Position numbers and translations under genes: made by a program. The notes beneath the pieces were generated by a model. It did not search any database. It had not been told where the DNA came from and saw only the letters and a list, made by a program, of their open reading frames with translations. DNA of 64,000 nt from Ailanthus altissimus (Eukaryota; Streptophyta; Magnoliopsida; Sapindales; Simaroubaceae). This document shows positions 12,694 to 25,286 of the stretch, one piece after another. The first letter of the stretch is position 1; the number at the start of each line of letters is the position of its first letter. The stretch is from contig OX327712.1 of assembly GCA_946807835.1 (NCBI GenBank), positions 16,448,001 through 16,512,000 on the forward strand, read 5' to 3'.

Positions 12694-12921
12694 GTGCAAT
12701 CTCATCTTTTTATAAAGTGTCTAATATCTATATTAACATATAAAAGTACCAAGCCCCTTGATGAAAATCAAGGTGGCAACAATATAAGCAATCATGACCC
12801 GTTGCACATTAGGAATGGTCCAATCACGAGGGCTAAAGCTAAGAGAGTGCGTCAAGCTTTGCAGGGGCTTATTGAAGCTAATTGGGCCAAGATACAAGGG
12901 GTTATATTTGCACAAGAATAA
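12694..12921 (+). pseudogene. Ty3/gypsy polyprotein, C-terminal remnant
   Basis: The reading frame ends with GPITRAKAKRVRQALQGLI followed by a W-K-I...AQE tail and a stop. The PITRA(K/R)AK...L.GL pattern is the familiar C-terminal tail of plant Ty3/gypsy polyproteins, downstream of integrase. Nothing upstream reads as integrase or reverse transcriptase, so only the last 60-70 residues survive. The first residues before about 12750 may not belong to the protein. Confidence 0.6.
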
Positions 12922-12939
12922 CAAAGTCTAGTAAATTTA

Positions 12940-13498
12940 ATTAAAGCCAAGGATTGAAGAATATATTTGTACTAAATATTAGTGGGCTAATATTAGTAAT
13001 AAAGCATAATTATGTTATTTAAGATATATTTAGGCATGTCTATGCTATTTAAGGCTAGGAAAAAACTTTATTAAAGTTGTTTAATTTATTTCTTTTGAAA
13101 TTGTCAAAACTGCACAAATAAGGATTAGGGTTGAACCTTCCTTATTAAGTCTAATCCTTATTTGGCAAGGAATAAGTATATTTCCTTCTGATTTTAGGGT
13201 TTCTAAGGGCTATAAATACCTTGTTAAAGCCTTAGAAACAGCAGACTTTGTTATTTAAAATTTGCGAGAGATTAAAAAACTATTTAACTTTGTTCTTTTG
13301 AGAACTTGTGATTCTTTTTATCCAATTCATCTTGTGGTGCATAAATCTTATTTATCACTCATCATATAACCTTGGTTCTTGTCTCTGAATTAGACAACGG
13401 GTCTTGGTTCTCTTTCTTGAATCTGATTTAGCGTTTCTAGGTTTGTTAACAACGTATTAGTGTTGGGTTTCATATTTTTAGGTATGGTTGGCATCAGT
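12940..13498 (+). mobile_element. Ty3/gypsy LTR with TATA box, followed by a tRNA-Met-type primer site
   Basis: Directly after the polyprotein tail comes an LTR-like region. It has a TATA box (GGCTATAAATACC, about 13209), a putative R/U5 region, and then TTGGTATTAGAGC at about 13498-13510, one base off the initiator-Met primer site TGGTATCAGAGC. A primer site after an LTR marks a 5' LTR, yet a polyprotein end before it marks a 3' LTR. The two together suggest a tandem or recombined element. The left boundary is approximate. Confidence 0.5.
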
Positions 13499-13510
13499 TG
13501 GTATTAGAGC

Positions 13511-14146
13511 TTGGCTCTAAATATTGATCATTTAGAATTGTCAACGATATATCATTCATTATCATTATAGGCATAAAAATTATCATATTCACACTACATT
13601 AATCCAATTTAACTTAAATTCCATAAAAGATACATTAAATTTATCTTGATCATTTTAAGATGTACCTTTAAGCCACAGGTTTAGAAAAAATAATTAAAAA
13701 TAAAAATAATAAGCTCCAATAAAACAAATCAAAAGGTATGATTTTCTTATGACACCATTTTATGGGAGCTTGAAAATTGAATATCTCACAATAAATGCCC
13801 CATAAATTCTTGAAAAAAAAGATTTTACCATCAAATAGATGTATTCCTTCTGAAAATAATACATCGATGGATGAATATGAGATTATAAGATTTCAAAACT
13901 GAAGCTGCATATAATTTCGCTTTTTCAAAATTACCTCACAGATGAAATTGTGTGATGAAAATGTCACATAACAGGACATGCTAGAGAAAACATTTTCTAC
14001 CTTTTATACCTCTATTGTTGTACTGCAACAACAGTATGCTGAGCTTTTGATTAATGTTGTACTAGTTAAGCACAAGCACACGCTATCGTATGAAGTAATA
14101 TAGGATCTTAAGTCTAGATATCGATCTTACATGGACTGTGAGATCT
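13511..14146. other. decayed element interior or spacer, no gene
   Basis: AT-rich sequence after the primer site. No gag-like frame longer than a few dozen residues could be recognised. Confidence 0.35.
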
Positions 14147-14151
14147 AATTC

Positions 14152-17100
14152 TGTAGTAACCACTTATCCACAATCATAAAGAATAAATATTTATACTTAT
14201 ATATATTTATATTTTATTTTTATGTGGATGATACTTTATTTATATATTGTTATTTGTAGTGTTTGTATAAATTAAGGATCTACTATTAGTATTGAGTTTA
14301 TTTGCAAGACTTTAGATTTATTTTAGGGACCAAATTATAATATTTTAAAAGTTTTAGGTGTTAATTTATAAATATTAAAAGTTAGCCTCTTAGTATAAAA
14401 ATACACTTTTGAAATCCTAATTCACTCATTTTGATCAAGCCACCTCTTTTAGAGTGAGAAAAGAGAGAAAGAAAGGGGAGAGAATAAGTTTTTATTTTTG
14501 AAATATGTACAATTGAGGATTTGATGTGGATTTCGTAAGATATTGTGAGAATTGATGATGATTATGTAGATAATTTGATAAATTATGATGAATTACAGAA
14601 TTTCTTCTTGACAATCTCTTGATTTAAAAATTTTATAAATTGTTGTGCTTTGATTCTGATTTTGGATTTTGATTATATGAAATTAGACATGTCTATAATC
14701 ATTTGAGACTTTGAATCGATTGAAAATTTTAGAAATTGAATTTTTAAGAAATTTACCAAAATGACCCTGAAATTTTGAAAATTTCTTGTATTAACAGTAT
14801 GATACAGTGATAAAAAAATTTTGATCTGCTGAATTATCTTCAAAAATTATAAATTTATGGAATATAATAAGTTTATATGTCTAATATGATATACTCATTT
14901 TGATTAGCCACCTCTTTTAGAGTGAGAAAAGAGAGAAAGAAAGGGGAGAGAAAGAGAAGAAGAAAGTTATAATTTAAACTTTAAGAGGTATATTACAACT
15001 CTTTTTTAGTTTCTTGGTGTTAATTTAGTTAATTCCTTTTAGTTTTAATTTTTGAAATATGTACAATTGAGGATTTGATGTGAATTTTGTAAGATATTGT
15101 GAGAATTGATGATGATTATGTAGATAACTTGATAAATCATGATGAATTGCAGAATTTCTTATTGACAATCTCTTGATCCAAAAATTTTATAAATTGTTAT
15201 GCTTTGATTCTGGTTTTAGATTTTAATTATATGAAATTAGACATGTCTATAATCATTTGAGACTTTGAATCGATTGAAAATTTTAGAAATTGAATTTTTA
15301 GAAAATTTACCAAAATGACCCTGAAATTCTGAAAATTTCCTAAATTAACAGTATGATACAGTGACAAAAAAATTTTGATCTGCTGAATGATCTTCAAATA
15401 TTACGAATTTATGGAATATGATAAGTTTATATGTCTAATATGATATACTCAGAAATAAAAATTTAGATCAAGGTGGTTAAATTATTATGATTTTTTAAAG
15501 AGTGTCAGCTCATTGCAGTATTTGATTAACAGATTTTTAAAGTTATAGAATAAAATACTTTTAAAATACTTTTGGTAGTGATTTTAAAGTGAAATATTTA
15601 TCATGGATTAATATATTGTCTAGAGTAATTCTATGGTATTTTTATAATTTTTGAGTTAGTAAATGATTTTATAAAATTGGGAGATTTAATACTATTCAGT
15701 AAATATCTTGATCCTGTCAGGATAATAGTTTGGATTTGATAGTGTTTATAGAATGAATTGTGTAGGAATTATGATATAATATTCATACATAAGAAGGATA
15801 TATGAGTTAAGAATGATATATTCTAATTTTGTAGTAATTGGACATCATTTGATGTATAAGAAAATTTTGTTAAGTGTAAGTAGTCAGAATGACAGGTTTT
15901 GAGAAACCAAATAATTAGACCAATTCGATGTGATAAGTGCAATATGTATAATTTTGTAAGCTATTTAAAGTATTTTATATGAATATTGAGACTCATAAAA
16001 TGATTAATCTCCATTGATAGGTTAAGGAGATTTAAGTCTTGCAGCTGAAAGTGCTAAGAGGTAAATATACTATACTTTTACTTAAATCACAATAAACATA
16101 GTAATTGTCTATGTATGATTTTGTAAATGTGCTTAGAAATATGTTTATATTATGCCAAAGTATATTTGATATAAATGTGAAAGACATATGTTTATGAATG
16201 TGAGTATTGACATTGAGCATGGACATACTTGTGTTTATGTAAGTGATCTTTCAAAATGAAATGTGTTTAATAAAGAAAGCTTTTGAAGTGAAAAATGTTC
16301 ATTAGATACGTTTTGTGTTTTGAAGATGCTTGAACTCACTATTTACTTAGTAGGCACCTTATATGATTTGTTGAGCCTTTATGTGTGGCCTTTCCCTCGA
16401 GATTAGTATATGTTATGTATTTTGTATGCAGGGAGGATCCTATTGGTACCTAAAAAAAGATTGAGTCATCACATTCGTGTGGTGGCGTATTGGTGCATGT
16501 GAGAGGACTCACCGATGATCAGGGTGAGGGTTTGGCTCTTACCTTCGGGCATAAGCATTATATATGTGTAATTTAATAATCACTTGTATCATTCCTCTCA
16601 TACGGTATGTCACCTACGAGTGACATTTGACTCATTATGTGATATGTGATATGGAAGTTCTACTAAGTAGTAGTTAAGTGATGGTATTTCTATTATATAT
16701 TTTGAAAGAATGTGTAAGTGCTTACTTGACATGTGATTTGATAAGATTATAATTTTGATATTATCACAGCATATCATATACATGCATTGTGTACATATAT
16801 GTATTTGTATTTGATATATGAAAAACTATTATGCTTACTGAGTTTTATACTCATTATAGTTTATGGTGATTTCAGGTAAATAAGGTACATGTGTGCTTAG
16901 CGAATTTGGCAAGGCTTCTACTGTTTCTTGGGTTTTCTAAGTTGCTCGGTTGCTAAGTGTTTCATTTGGGGACACGTGGGTTAAGATATTTGATTTGTCC
17001 CTATTGAATAAATACTTATGTATTATTTATTAAGTGTGGTCATGATTGATTTTAAGTAAGAATTTGCAATGAATATATTCTAGGCTTCCGGTAACAAAGT

Positions 17101-17381
17101 TGCTACTGGTGACGTAGTTGAGTGTTAATCTCTAAGAAAACTCTGCGTATCTCCGGTTTACTAATTGCTCCAGTCATAATTCAATTGTTATAATTCTGAA
17201 AAATTAAAATGAATGTTTAAATATTGTCAATAAATGTTTATGTTTATATTTTAAACATGAGACCAACCCGTAAACAAGAATTTAGGAATATACTAGAAAC
17301 CCTTAAGATTGTATGTGTGCTCATTATTGAATGAGTGTGAGTTATATCATGTTTCAGATCTTTTGGGTCTGGGGTGCGACA
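14152..17381 (-). mobile_element. solo LTR, family B copy 1 (about 3.2 kb)
   Basis: The plus strand begins TGTAGTAACCACTTAT and ends TTGGGTCTGGGGTGCGACA. Flanks are AATTC (14147-14151) and AATTT (17382-17386), a 5-bp duplication with one change. The strand is assigned because plant gypsy LTRs commonly start TGTCRCACCCC, which here lies on the minus strand; that is an inference. It aligns along its length with copies at 21814-24438 and 53585-58801. It is longer than copy 2 because of an internal tandem duplication at about 14428-15451. No internal retrotransposon region adjoins it. Confidence 0.85.
14428..15451. repeat. tandem duplication inside LTR family B copy 1
   Basis: Two direct copies (about 14428-14897 and 14898-15451) share a purine-rich tract at their start and the TTTATATGTCTAATATGATA block at their end. 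The first copy lacks about 70-80 bp present in the second. Copies 2 and 3 of the LTR carry this segment once. Confidence 0.8.
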
Positions 17382-17386
17382 AATTT

Positions 17387-18720
17387 TATAAATAAAGTAC
17401 TAAAATTATACATACTTAACTTTTATTCAAAAAATCACAATCTGAAAATTTAATTAACTAATCTAACCCTATCAATTAAACTAAACAAAAGTAAATGGTA
17501 GAATTCACAAATAAAGATAATTTAGGATTTTAACTAGTCACATAGTATTTTATTGGATTTATTAACCTCTTAGTTAATCTCTTAATACTAATTATTAGCT
17601 TGGACACTAATCTCATCACAAGTCTCTGTTAATGGTCGAGTAACTATATTACGTATTCTAACAATCACCTATATGTCTATGGTAATAAAATCAGAATGTA
17701 ATTCATTAAGATCAAGTCTAAATTATAACATATATGTCATCTAGGTATATGTATATCCTAGATGGAACTTATAGTGATTACCCTATGATCATACATCAAA
17801 TTATCTTAAACTAAACACATGAATCTATCCGTCGAGTTCATTATAATTCCTCAATAATTCATAATATTAGTCAGATATAATGAATTTAAGAAACACAAGA
17901 TAGAATGAATCAATTATAATAATTAAGTTCATAAACTAAGAATTAATGAAATTCAAATATATACTAGGTTCACATAGTCTAACCCTAGAATTACAAGTTT
18001 AGCTCATCACAAAATCAAAAGCATCAAACCAATCCATGAAGAATAGTAAGAATAAAAACAAGAACATAATGATTAAAAAAAGAAAAAGAAACTAATCAAA
18101 AAGACGTATTGGAATGCTTCTTTCTCAATCTTGATTTGAAACTTGAACCTTGATCTTTAATTTTGATTTCTTGACTTTGATATTTTATTTTATGTTGTGA
18201 ATTCTTTCTTTAAGTTTTTACCTCTCTAAAGTCTTCGTTTGTGCTCTTAAAAGAGTACTTTTATAGCTATAAGAAACTCTAGGGGTGACAGCCTTCAAAT
18301 CCAAGTCAAAATAAGAAAGTTGAGAGGGAATTTTATATGTCACATAGGCACTGCGGTGCCAAGACCTAAAAACATAACTTCGGGGAGCATCATCGGGCAC
18401 CGCAGCATTGGGTTGTGGGTACCCCAGCACCTAGTATTGATTCACTTGCTCTCGTATTTTGAGCATAACTTATTTGTTTTACGTCCGATTAGCCTCCCTT
18501 TTTTTTTTATATGTTACATTTTTCATCTTACATCTATTTATAATGAAAAACACAAATAAATAGTCAAATATTCATGGTTTGGAGTAAAATACGAAAGTTT
18601 GATATAAATTATACTAGTGCTTTTAAACCTTTATTAGCTTCATTTTAAAACACACTCATAATTAATCTCGTATCTTGTGGTTGTTGAATAAAACAAAGCT
18701 ATTATTGAAAAGCTGTGAAT
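17387..18720 (-). mobile_element. LTR-like remnant on the minus strand
   Basis: On the minus strand, GCTATAAAAGTACTC (about 18252-18267) looks like a TATA box followed by an LTR R region starting AAGAGCACAAACGAAG. Upstream on the same strand is a GC-richer block (18340-18430) with paired GCGGTGCC/GGCACCGC words. This arrangement is common in plant gypsy LTRs and their leaders. Boundaries and target duplications could not be found. The ORFs at 18218-18559 are shadows of this repeat. Confidence 0.4.
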
Positions 18721-18729
18721 TGTGCTAAA

Positions 18730-21700
18730 CTGGTTCTCAACCATCCCTTAAGGCAAATGCAAATAACTATAACAATAATGAACATGGTCGAGGAAGTGGG
18801 GAAAAGATATGGTTATCGCCTTTGAGATAGTCATAAACCTTCAAGATAAAAAAAACAAAACAGAATGAAACCACCTAAAGTGGAACAAAATAAAAGATAA
18901 TGGTAAAGGTGCAAAAAATAATGCCAATACTTGTCATAAATGTAGCATAAAAGGACAATGGTCTTCTATCTATCTTACACCAAAGTATTTTGTAGACCTT
19001 TATATAGCATTTATCAAGGTTAAAGAAAAAATTATGGAGATAGAATTCATTGATGACTCTGATCTTATTTACTATATGCCTCTAATTGTTTTAGGGATAA
19101 GAATGGAACATTGATCATTTTTCTAATAATGAAAATATACATTAAGCTTTATTTAATGTCTTTATGCTATGTCTTTTTGTACTTTTTGTAACTTTTTTGT
19201 AATGTTGATAAAGAAATGTAATTTTGAATGAATGAAAAGAGAAATGTAACTTTTTTTATGTATTAACCTTATGTCTAACATGAACTTTCATTTAATGAAA
19301 AGATATGAATTTTAGAAATTATTTGTCTACTTTGACAAGAAAATGTGTCATGTTTGTTTGGTTGATAATGTAATTATACATATCATCCTTCAAGATAAGG
19401 TATATTTCTCAAAACTAGTAATGATTAAAAATAAAAGTCAATACTATATCTAATTTTGCATTTTTAATTAAAGGATTATGAAGAACAATAATCCTCTTAG
19501 AAAGTGGAATATAGTTATATATTGATAATGCTTTACATACAGGCAAATTTAGAAAAAATATGATTAGTTTTAAAGATATTCATAAAAATAGATATCACAT
19601 TAAGACTTTAAATGAGTATAATATTTAATATCTCTATATCACTTCTAATGACTCGTGCTAGCAATACATATTTGAAAAGCTTTCGTTTTATCATTTGGAT
19701 TACATAATCATTAATTTAATTGAAAGTTATACAATAATGAACCTGAAGTTTAGTGATCTCAAAATATTTATGTTATGGTATGATCGTCTTAGTCACCTTA
19801 GATCAACAATGATGCGTAGGATTATTAAAAAATTTCATGGACACCAATTAAAGAACTAGAAGATTCTATTGTCTAATAAGAATATTTATATTGCTTGCTC
19901 ATAAGACAAACTTAAAGTTAGACCATCTTTTCTAAGATTGGTCTTGAATCTCTATCATTTTTACAAAAAAAATTTAGAAAATATTTGTAAACTAATCCAT
20001 CCACCAGTTGGACCTTTTCACTATTTTGTGATTTTGATTAATGCATCTGTATGGTGGTCACATATTTATTTATTGTCTACATCAAATATTATATTTGTTA
20101 AATTACTTATACAAATCATCAAATTAAAGGCACAATTTTCAATTATGCCATTAAAATCATATATATAAGTAGCGTTGGTGAGTTATATCTAAAATATTTT
20201 CTAACTATTATATATCAATGAGATCGATGTAGAACATCTTGTGCCACATGTTTATATAGAAAATAGATTAGGAGAATTATTGATCAAATGACTTCAAGTA
20301 ATTATATGTACTTTATTGATGTGTACATAATCACCAATTTTTGTATGAGGCTACACTATTTTATATATAGCAACATTAATCTAATTCAGACTTACTTCAT
20401 ATTATCAATATTCTCCATTACAACTTGTAATTGGTCATCATTTTGATATATCTCATTTGCATACTTTTGATTGTATTGTGTATGTACCTATAGCATCTCT
20501 AAATGCATTAAAACAAAACCTTAGCATCCATAGGAAATTTATAACAGTTTTAACTCAACCTTAATTATTAGATATCTTAAACCCATAACGGATAGTTAGT
20601 TTACTATACAATTTGTAGATTACAATTTTAATAAGATAGTATTCCTACCATTATGGGAAAAAAAAATACCTTATAAAGTATGTATGAACTTCTTTGAAAA
20701 ATGACTATTATATTTCATTTGGATCATCACACAAATCAATGTAAAATGAGTGTGAATGATAGTTCATCTTTAATGAATTGTAAATGAATTACTATACGCA
20801 TTTACAAATGTATCAATAGTAACAAAGTCATATCAGCTACCCATACACTAGTTATAGCATTTGTTTTTATAGAAAAATTTAGTCAAAAAATAATAAATAA
20901 ATAGTCTATTACATATCAAAAGCTTGATAGACCATTTGATTCAAAAAAAATTATCCTACAGAAGAAGAAATGAAACATTAAGATCTTAATAACAAGAATG
21001 CTCGAGTTATAAATAAATCCTTGGTCCTAAATCATTGACATCAAAAATGTTAGTAGTCACTAAAAAACATATAAATTAATGAAAAGGCACAAGTTTCTTG
21101 AAGTGACACATGTTTTTGAAGAAATAAAAATCTTAGGAGAGACGTTAGCCCCATAAGAGATACAAAAATTTAAAAATGAAGAAATACTATAAATTATATT
21201 TATATATGAGAAATATGAAAACGTGATAAAATAACTATTGACAGTGTATTCTTATTTATAATAACTATCAAAATTATAAATGATAATTTAACCACAAATT
21301 ATTAATGAATATAAATAAAGGCATGACTAGCCTCAATGTAAAGAAGCAATTAAAGTAAAATTGACTTTTCTAATAAAATATAAAGTATTTGGACTTGTAA
21401 CCTTAACACATGAAGATGTCAAGCTCATTGAATACAAATAGGTTTTTGTACGAAAACAAAATGAAAGCAACGACGTCAAATATAATGCAAGACTCGTTAC
21501 CAAAAGTTTCCTGCAAATACGTGGTATGGATTATAATGAAACTTATTATCCCATAATACACAATTAAATTTCGATTTTTGATAAACTTGACATGCATATT
21601 ATGAATGTAGTGACAACTTACTTATATAAGTCAAGTGACACAAAGATTCGTATAAAAATCCTTTAAGGATTTAAAATGTTTAAAGCATGTAACCACAATT

Positions 21701-21813
21701 TGTATTAATCAAGCTACAAGATCATTGTATGAATTCAAATAATCTAGGTCTATATGGTATAACCGTTGAACTGAATATTTAGTAAAAAAAAATTATGTAT
21801 TAATGAGTCAATA
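18730..21813 (+). pseudogene. Ty1/copia gag-pol remnant, 5' part
   Basis: Many stops and frameshifts break this polyprotein, but domains can be read in order. A gag zinc-knuckle remnant lies at about 18930 (CHKC...GQW with the third and fourth ligands lost). A protease/pre-integrase stretch lies at about 19510-19700. The GAG-pre-integrase motif is at about 19770 (WYDRLSHLRSTMMRRII). Integrase core covers 19980-20480 (HPPVGPFHYFVILINAS, WSHIYLLST, then IDVEHLVPHV). A linker follows, and reverse transcriptase starts at about 21378 (VFVRKQNE, ARLVTKSFLQIRGMDYNETY). At 21813 the frame is interrupted by a solo LTR and resumes at 24439. No LTRs of this element were identified with confidence. Confidence 0.8.
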
Positions 21814-22237
21814 TGTCACACCCCAGACCCAAAAGATCTAACACATGACATAACTTACACTCATTCAATAATGTGCACTCATAATTATATATTGTATAAC
21901 ATTTCAAACTTAAATTCTACATAGGAATCCTTAACAGGTTGCTAATAAGCTCAACACAAAGATCAACCCATAACCACACTTGGTGAAACAAAAACCAAGT
22001 ATAACCACAGCTAATAACATAATACATAAGTATTTATTCAATAGAGACAAATCAAATATCTTAAACTACGTGTCCACAAATAAAACATTCAACAACCTAG
22101 CAACTTAGGTAACCCAAGGGACAACAGAAGTTTTGCAAAATTCACTAGGCACACATGTACCTTATTTACCTGAAATCACTAAAAATTATAATGAGTATAA
22201 AACTCAATAAGCATACTAGTTTTTCATATATTAAAAT

Positions 22238-22274
<37 letters not shown>

Positions 22275-24438
22275 ATGCATCTGTATGATATGTTGTGATA
22301 AATCAAAATCATAATCTTATCAAATCACATGTCAAGTAAGCGCTTACACATTCTTTCAAAACATATAATAGGAATACCATCACTCAACTACTACTTAGTA
22401 GGACTTTCATATCACATATCACATAATGAGCCAAATGTCATCTGTCGATGACATACTGTATGAGAGAAATAGCACAAGTGAGGTTTAAATTACACATATA
22501 TAATACTCATGCCCGAAAGTAAGAGCCAAACCCTCACCCTGATCATCAGTGAGTCCTCTCACATGCACCAATATGCCACTACACGAATGTGATGACTCAC
22601 TTCTTCTTTAGGTACCAATAGGATCTTCCTTACATACGAAACACATAACATATACTAATTCCGAAGGAAATGGCACACATAAAGACTCCACAAATCACAT
22701 AAGGTGCCTATTAAGTAAATAGTGAGTTCAAGTATCCTTAAAATGATAAACGTATCTCATAGACATTTTTTACTTCAAAAGCTTTCTTTGTTAAACACAT
22801 TTCATTTTGAAATCTCACTTTCATAAACATAGGTATGTCCATGCTCAATGTCAATACTCACATTCATAAACATATATTTTTCACATTTCATATCAAATAT
22901 ATTTTGGCATAACATAAATATATTTCTAAGCATATTTACAAAATCATACATAAACAATTACGATTTTTATTGTGATTTCAGTAAAAGTCTATTATACTTA
23001 CCTCTTAACATTTTCGGATACAAGACTTAATTTTTCTTAACCTATCAATGGAGATTAATCATTTCATAAGCCTCAACATTTACACAAAATATTTTAAATA
23101 GCTTAAAAAATTATACATATTGCACTTATCACATCGAATTGGTCTAATTACTTGGTTTCTCAAAACCTGTCATTCTGACCACTTATACTTAACAAAATTT
23201 TCCTATACATAAAATGATGTCCAATTGCTCCAAAATTAGAATATATCTTTCTTAACTCATATATCCCCCTTATGTATGAATAGTATATTATTCCTACACA
23301 ATCCATTTCGTAAAGACCATCAAATCCAAACTATTATCCTAGCGGGATCAAGATATTTGCTGAACAGTATTTAGTCTCTCAATTTTATAAAATCATATAC
23401 TAACTCAAAAATTATAAAACTATCACAGGATTACTTTTGACACATATCTCAATTCATAATAAATGTTTTACTTCAAAATCCCTGCCAAAAGTATTTTAAA
23501 ATTATTTTATTCCATAGCTTTAAAAATCTGTTAATCAAATACTGCAATGAGCTGATATACTTTAAAAAATTATAAAAATTTAACTATATTGATATAAATT
23601 CTTAATTCTGAGTATATCATATTAAACATATGAACTTATCATATTTCAGAAATTTGCAATTTTTAAAGATCATTCAGCAGATCAAAAATTATTTGTCACT
23701 GTATCATACTGTTAACACAGGAAATTTCTAAACTTTTAGGGTCATATTGATAAATTCACTAAAAATTTAATTTCTAAAATTTTCAATTGATTTAAAGTCT
23801 CACATAATTCTATATATGTCTAGTTTTATAGTCTCAAAAGTCCAAACCAGAATCGAAGCACAATAATTTATAAAATTTTTGGATCAAGAGACTATCAAGT
23901 AAAAATTCTGTAATTCATCATGATTTATCAAGCTATCTACATAATCATCATCAATTCTCAATATATCTTACAAAATTCGCATCAAATATCCAATTTTTCA
24001 TTTGTCAAAAAATCAAAACTTAAAAGAATTAACTTAATTAACACCAATAAATTGAGAAATAGTTATGATATACCCCTTAAAATCTAAATTTTCAATTTCT
24101 TCTTCCTCTTCTCTTTCTCTCCCCTCTCTTTCTCTCCTTTCTCACTCTAAAAGAGGTGGCTCGACCAAAAATGAGTAAATTAGGGTTTAAAATGTGTATT
24201 TTTATACTAAGAGGCTAACTTTTAATATTTATAAATTAACTCCCAAAACGTTTAAGGTTTTACGATTCGGTCCCTAAAATAAATCTAAAGTCTTGCAAAT
24301 AAATTCAATACTAATAGTATGTCCTTAATCTATAAAAATACTACATAAATTAAGTATCATCACATACAAATAAAATATGAATATTATACATATATATAAA
24401 TATTTATTCTTTTCGGTGTTAGATAAATGGTTACTATA
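21814..24438 (+). mobile_element. solo LTR, family B copy 2 (about 2.6 kb), inserted in the copia relic
   Basis: The LTR starts TGTCACACCCCAGACCC and ends ...GGTTACTATA, where the terminal CA has become TA. It is flanked by the exact 5-bp duplication CAATA (21809-21813 and 24439-24443). It is the reverse complement of copies 1 and 3 over its whole length, including the purine/pyrimidine tract at about 24095-24150. The interrupted copia reverse-transcriptase frame continues across the insertion, which fixes both boundaries independently. Confidence 0.9.
22243..22270. repeat. (TA)14 microsatellite
   Basis: An uninterrupted TA run within LTR family B copy 2. The equivalent sites in the other two copies have only short ATATATGTAT stretches, so the expansion is specific to this copy. 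Confidence 0.9.
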
Positions 24439-25100
24439 CAATATATCCATGCAATTTTATGAAGAATTAGATTTTTCATTGTGACTATAAATGTTGACGG
24501 CATGAATTTAATTAAGACGCTTGAAAAGCTCCTAATAATTATAAAGTATTGGAAAAGAGAATTTTAAAATTAAAGATTTGAGGGAGACAAAATATTATCT
24601 TAACCTGCAAATTGAGCACAAATCAAACAAAATTTTTATCCATCAATCTATTTGTATTGAAAAAAAATTTAAAATGATTCAATATGAATAAAGATTATCG
24701 TTTAAGTATCTATATGGTTGTTCACTTATTAATCATAAAAAGGATCCAACTCGTGGCAAAGAAGATGGTGAAAAGAAACTTAGTCTATAAGTATTATATC
24801 TTAATGCAATTGGTGTTTTATTATACCTAGGCCACTACACCAAATCGAACATAGCATTTATAGTAAACTTATTAGTAAGATTTAGTTTAGCACCAATTCG
24901 ACGTTATTAGAATGATGTACGATAAATTTGAGATTATTTTGTTCCAACAAGTCAATAGAAAATTTAAGTTTAATTGATTATATAAATGTTAATAGTTATT
25001 GAATTTCCACAAAGCCCACTCATAAATGATATATGTTTTCACTTATAACAACACAACAACTCATGAGAATTCATAAAACAAACTTTTGGTACACCTCATC
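24439..25100 (+). pseudogene. Ty1/copia pol remnant, 3' part (reverse transcriptase and RNase H)
   Basis: Continues the reverse transcriptase cut at 21813. Readable blocks are the catalytic-region remnant near 24480, HQSIYIEKKFK (about 24640), a KEDGEKKLSL...YLNAIGVLLYLGHYTKSNIAF stretch (24755-24860), LARF-like text and an RNase H remnant near 24985-25080 (STKPTHK*YMFS). Stops occur throughout. The order and spacing match copia pol, so this and 18730-21813 are one element. Confidence 0.75.
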
Positions 25101-25286
25101 TAATTAATTTAAGATTCTTGCACTGTATAAACCAAACAAAGAATGCATATGGTAACGGTCTGTCATTCAACATATCCAGAGTGCATTCAACTTACCTTTA
25201 ACAATAAATATTATATAACAATAACAAAGACAATGTTACTTGTGTTACTCAAATTGGAGAGGAATACATCAAAGGATATGAAACTA

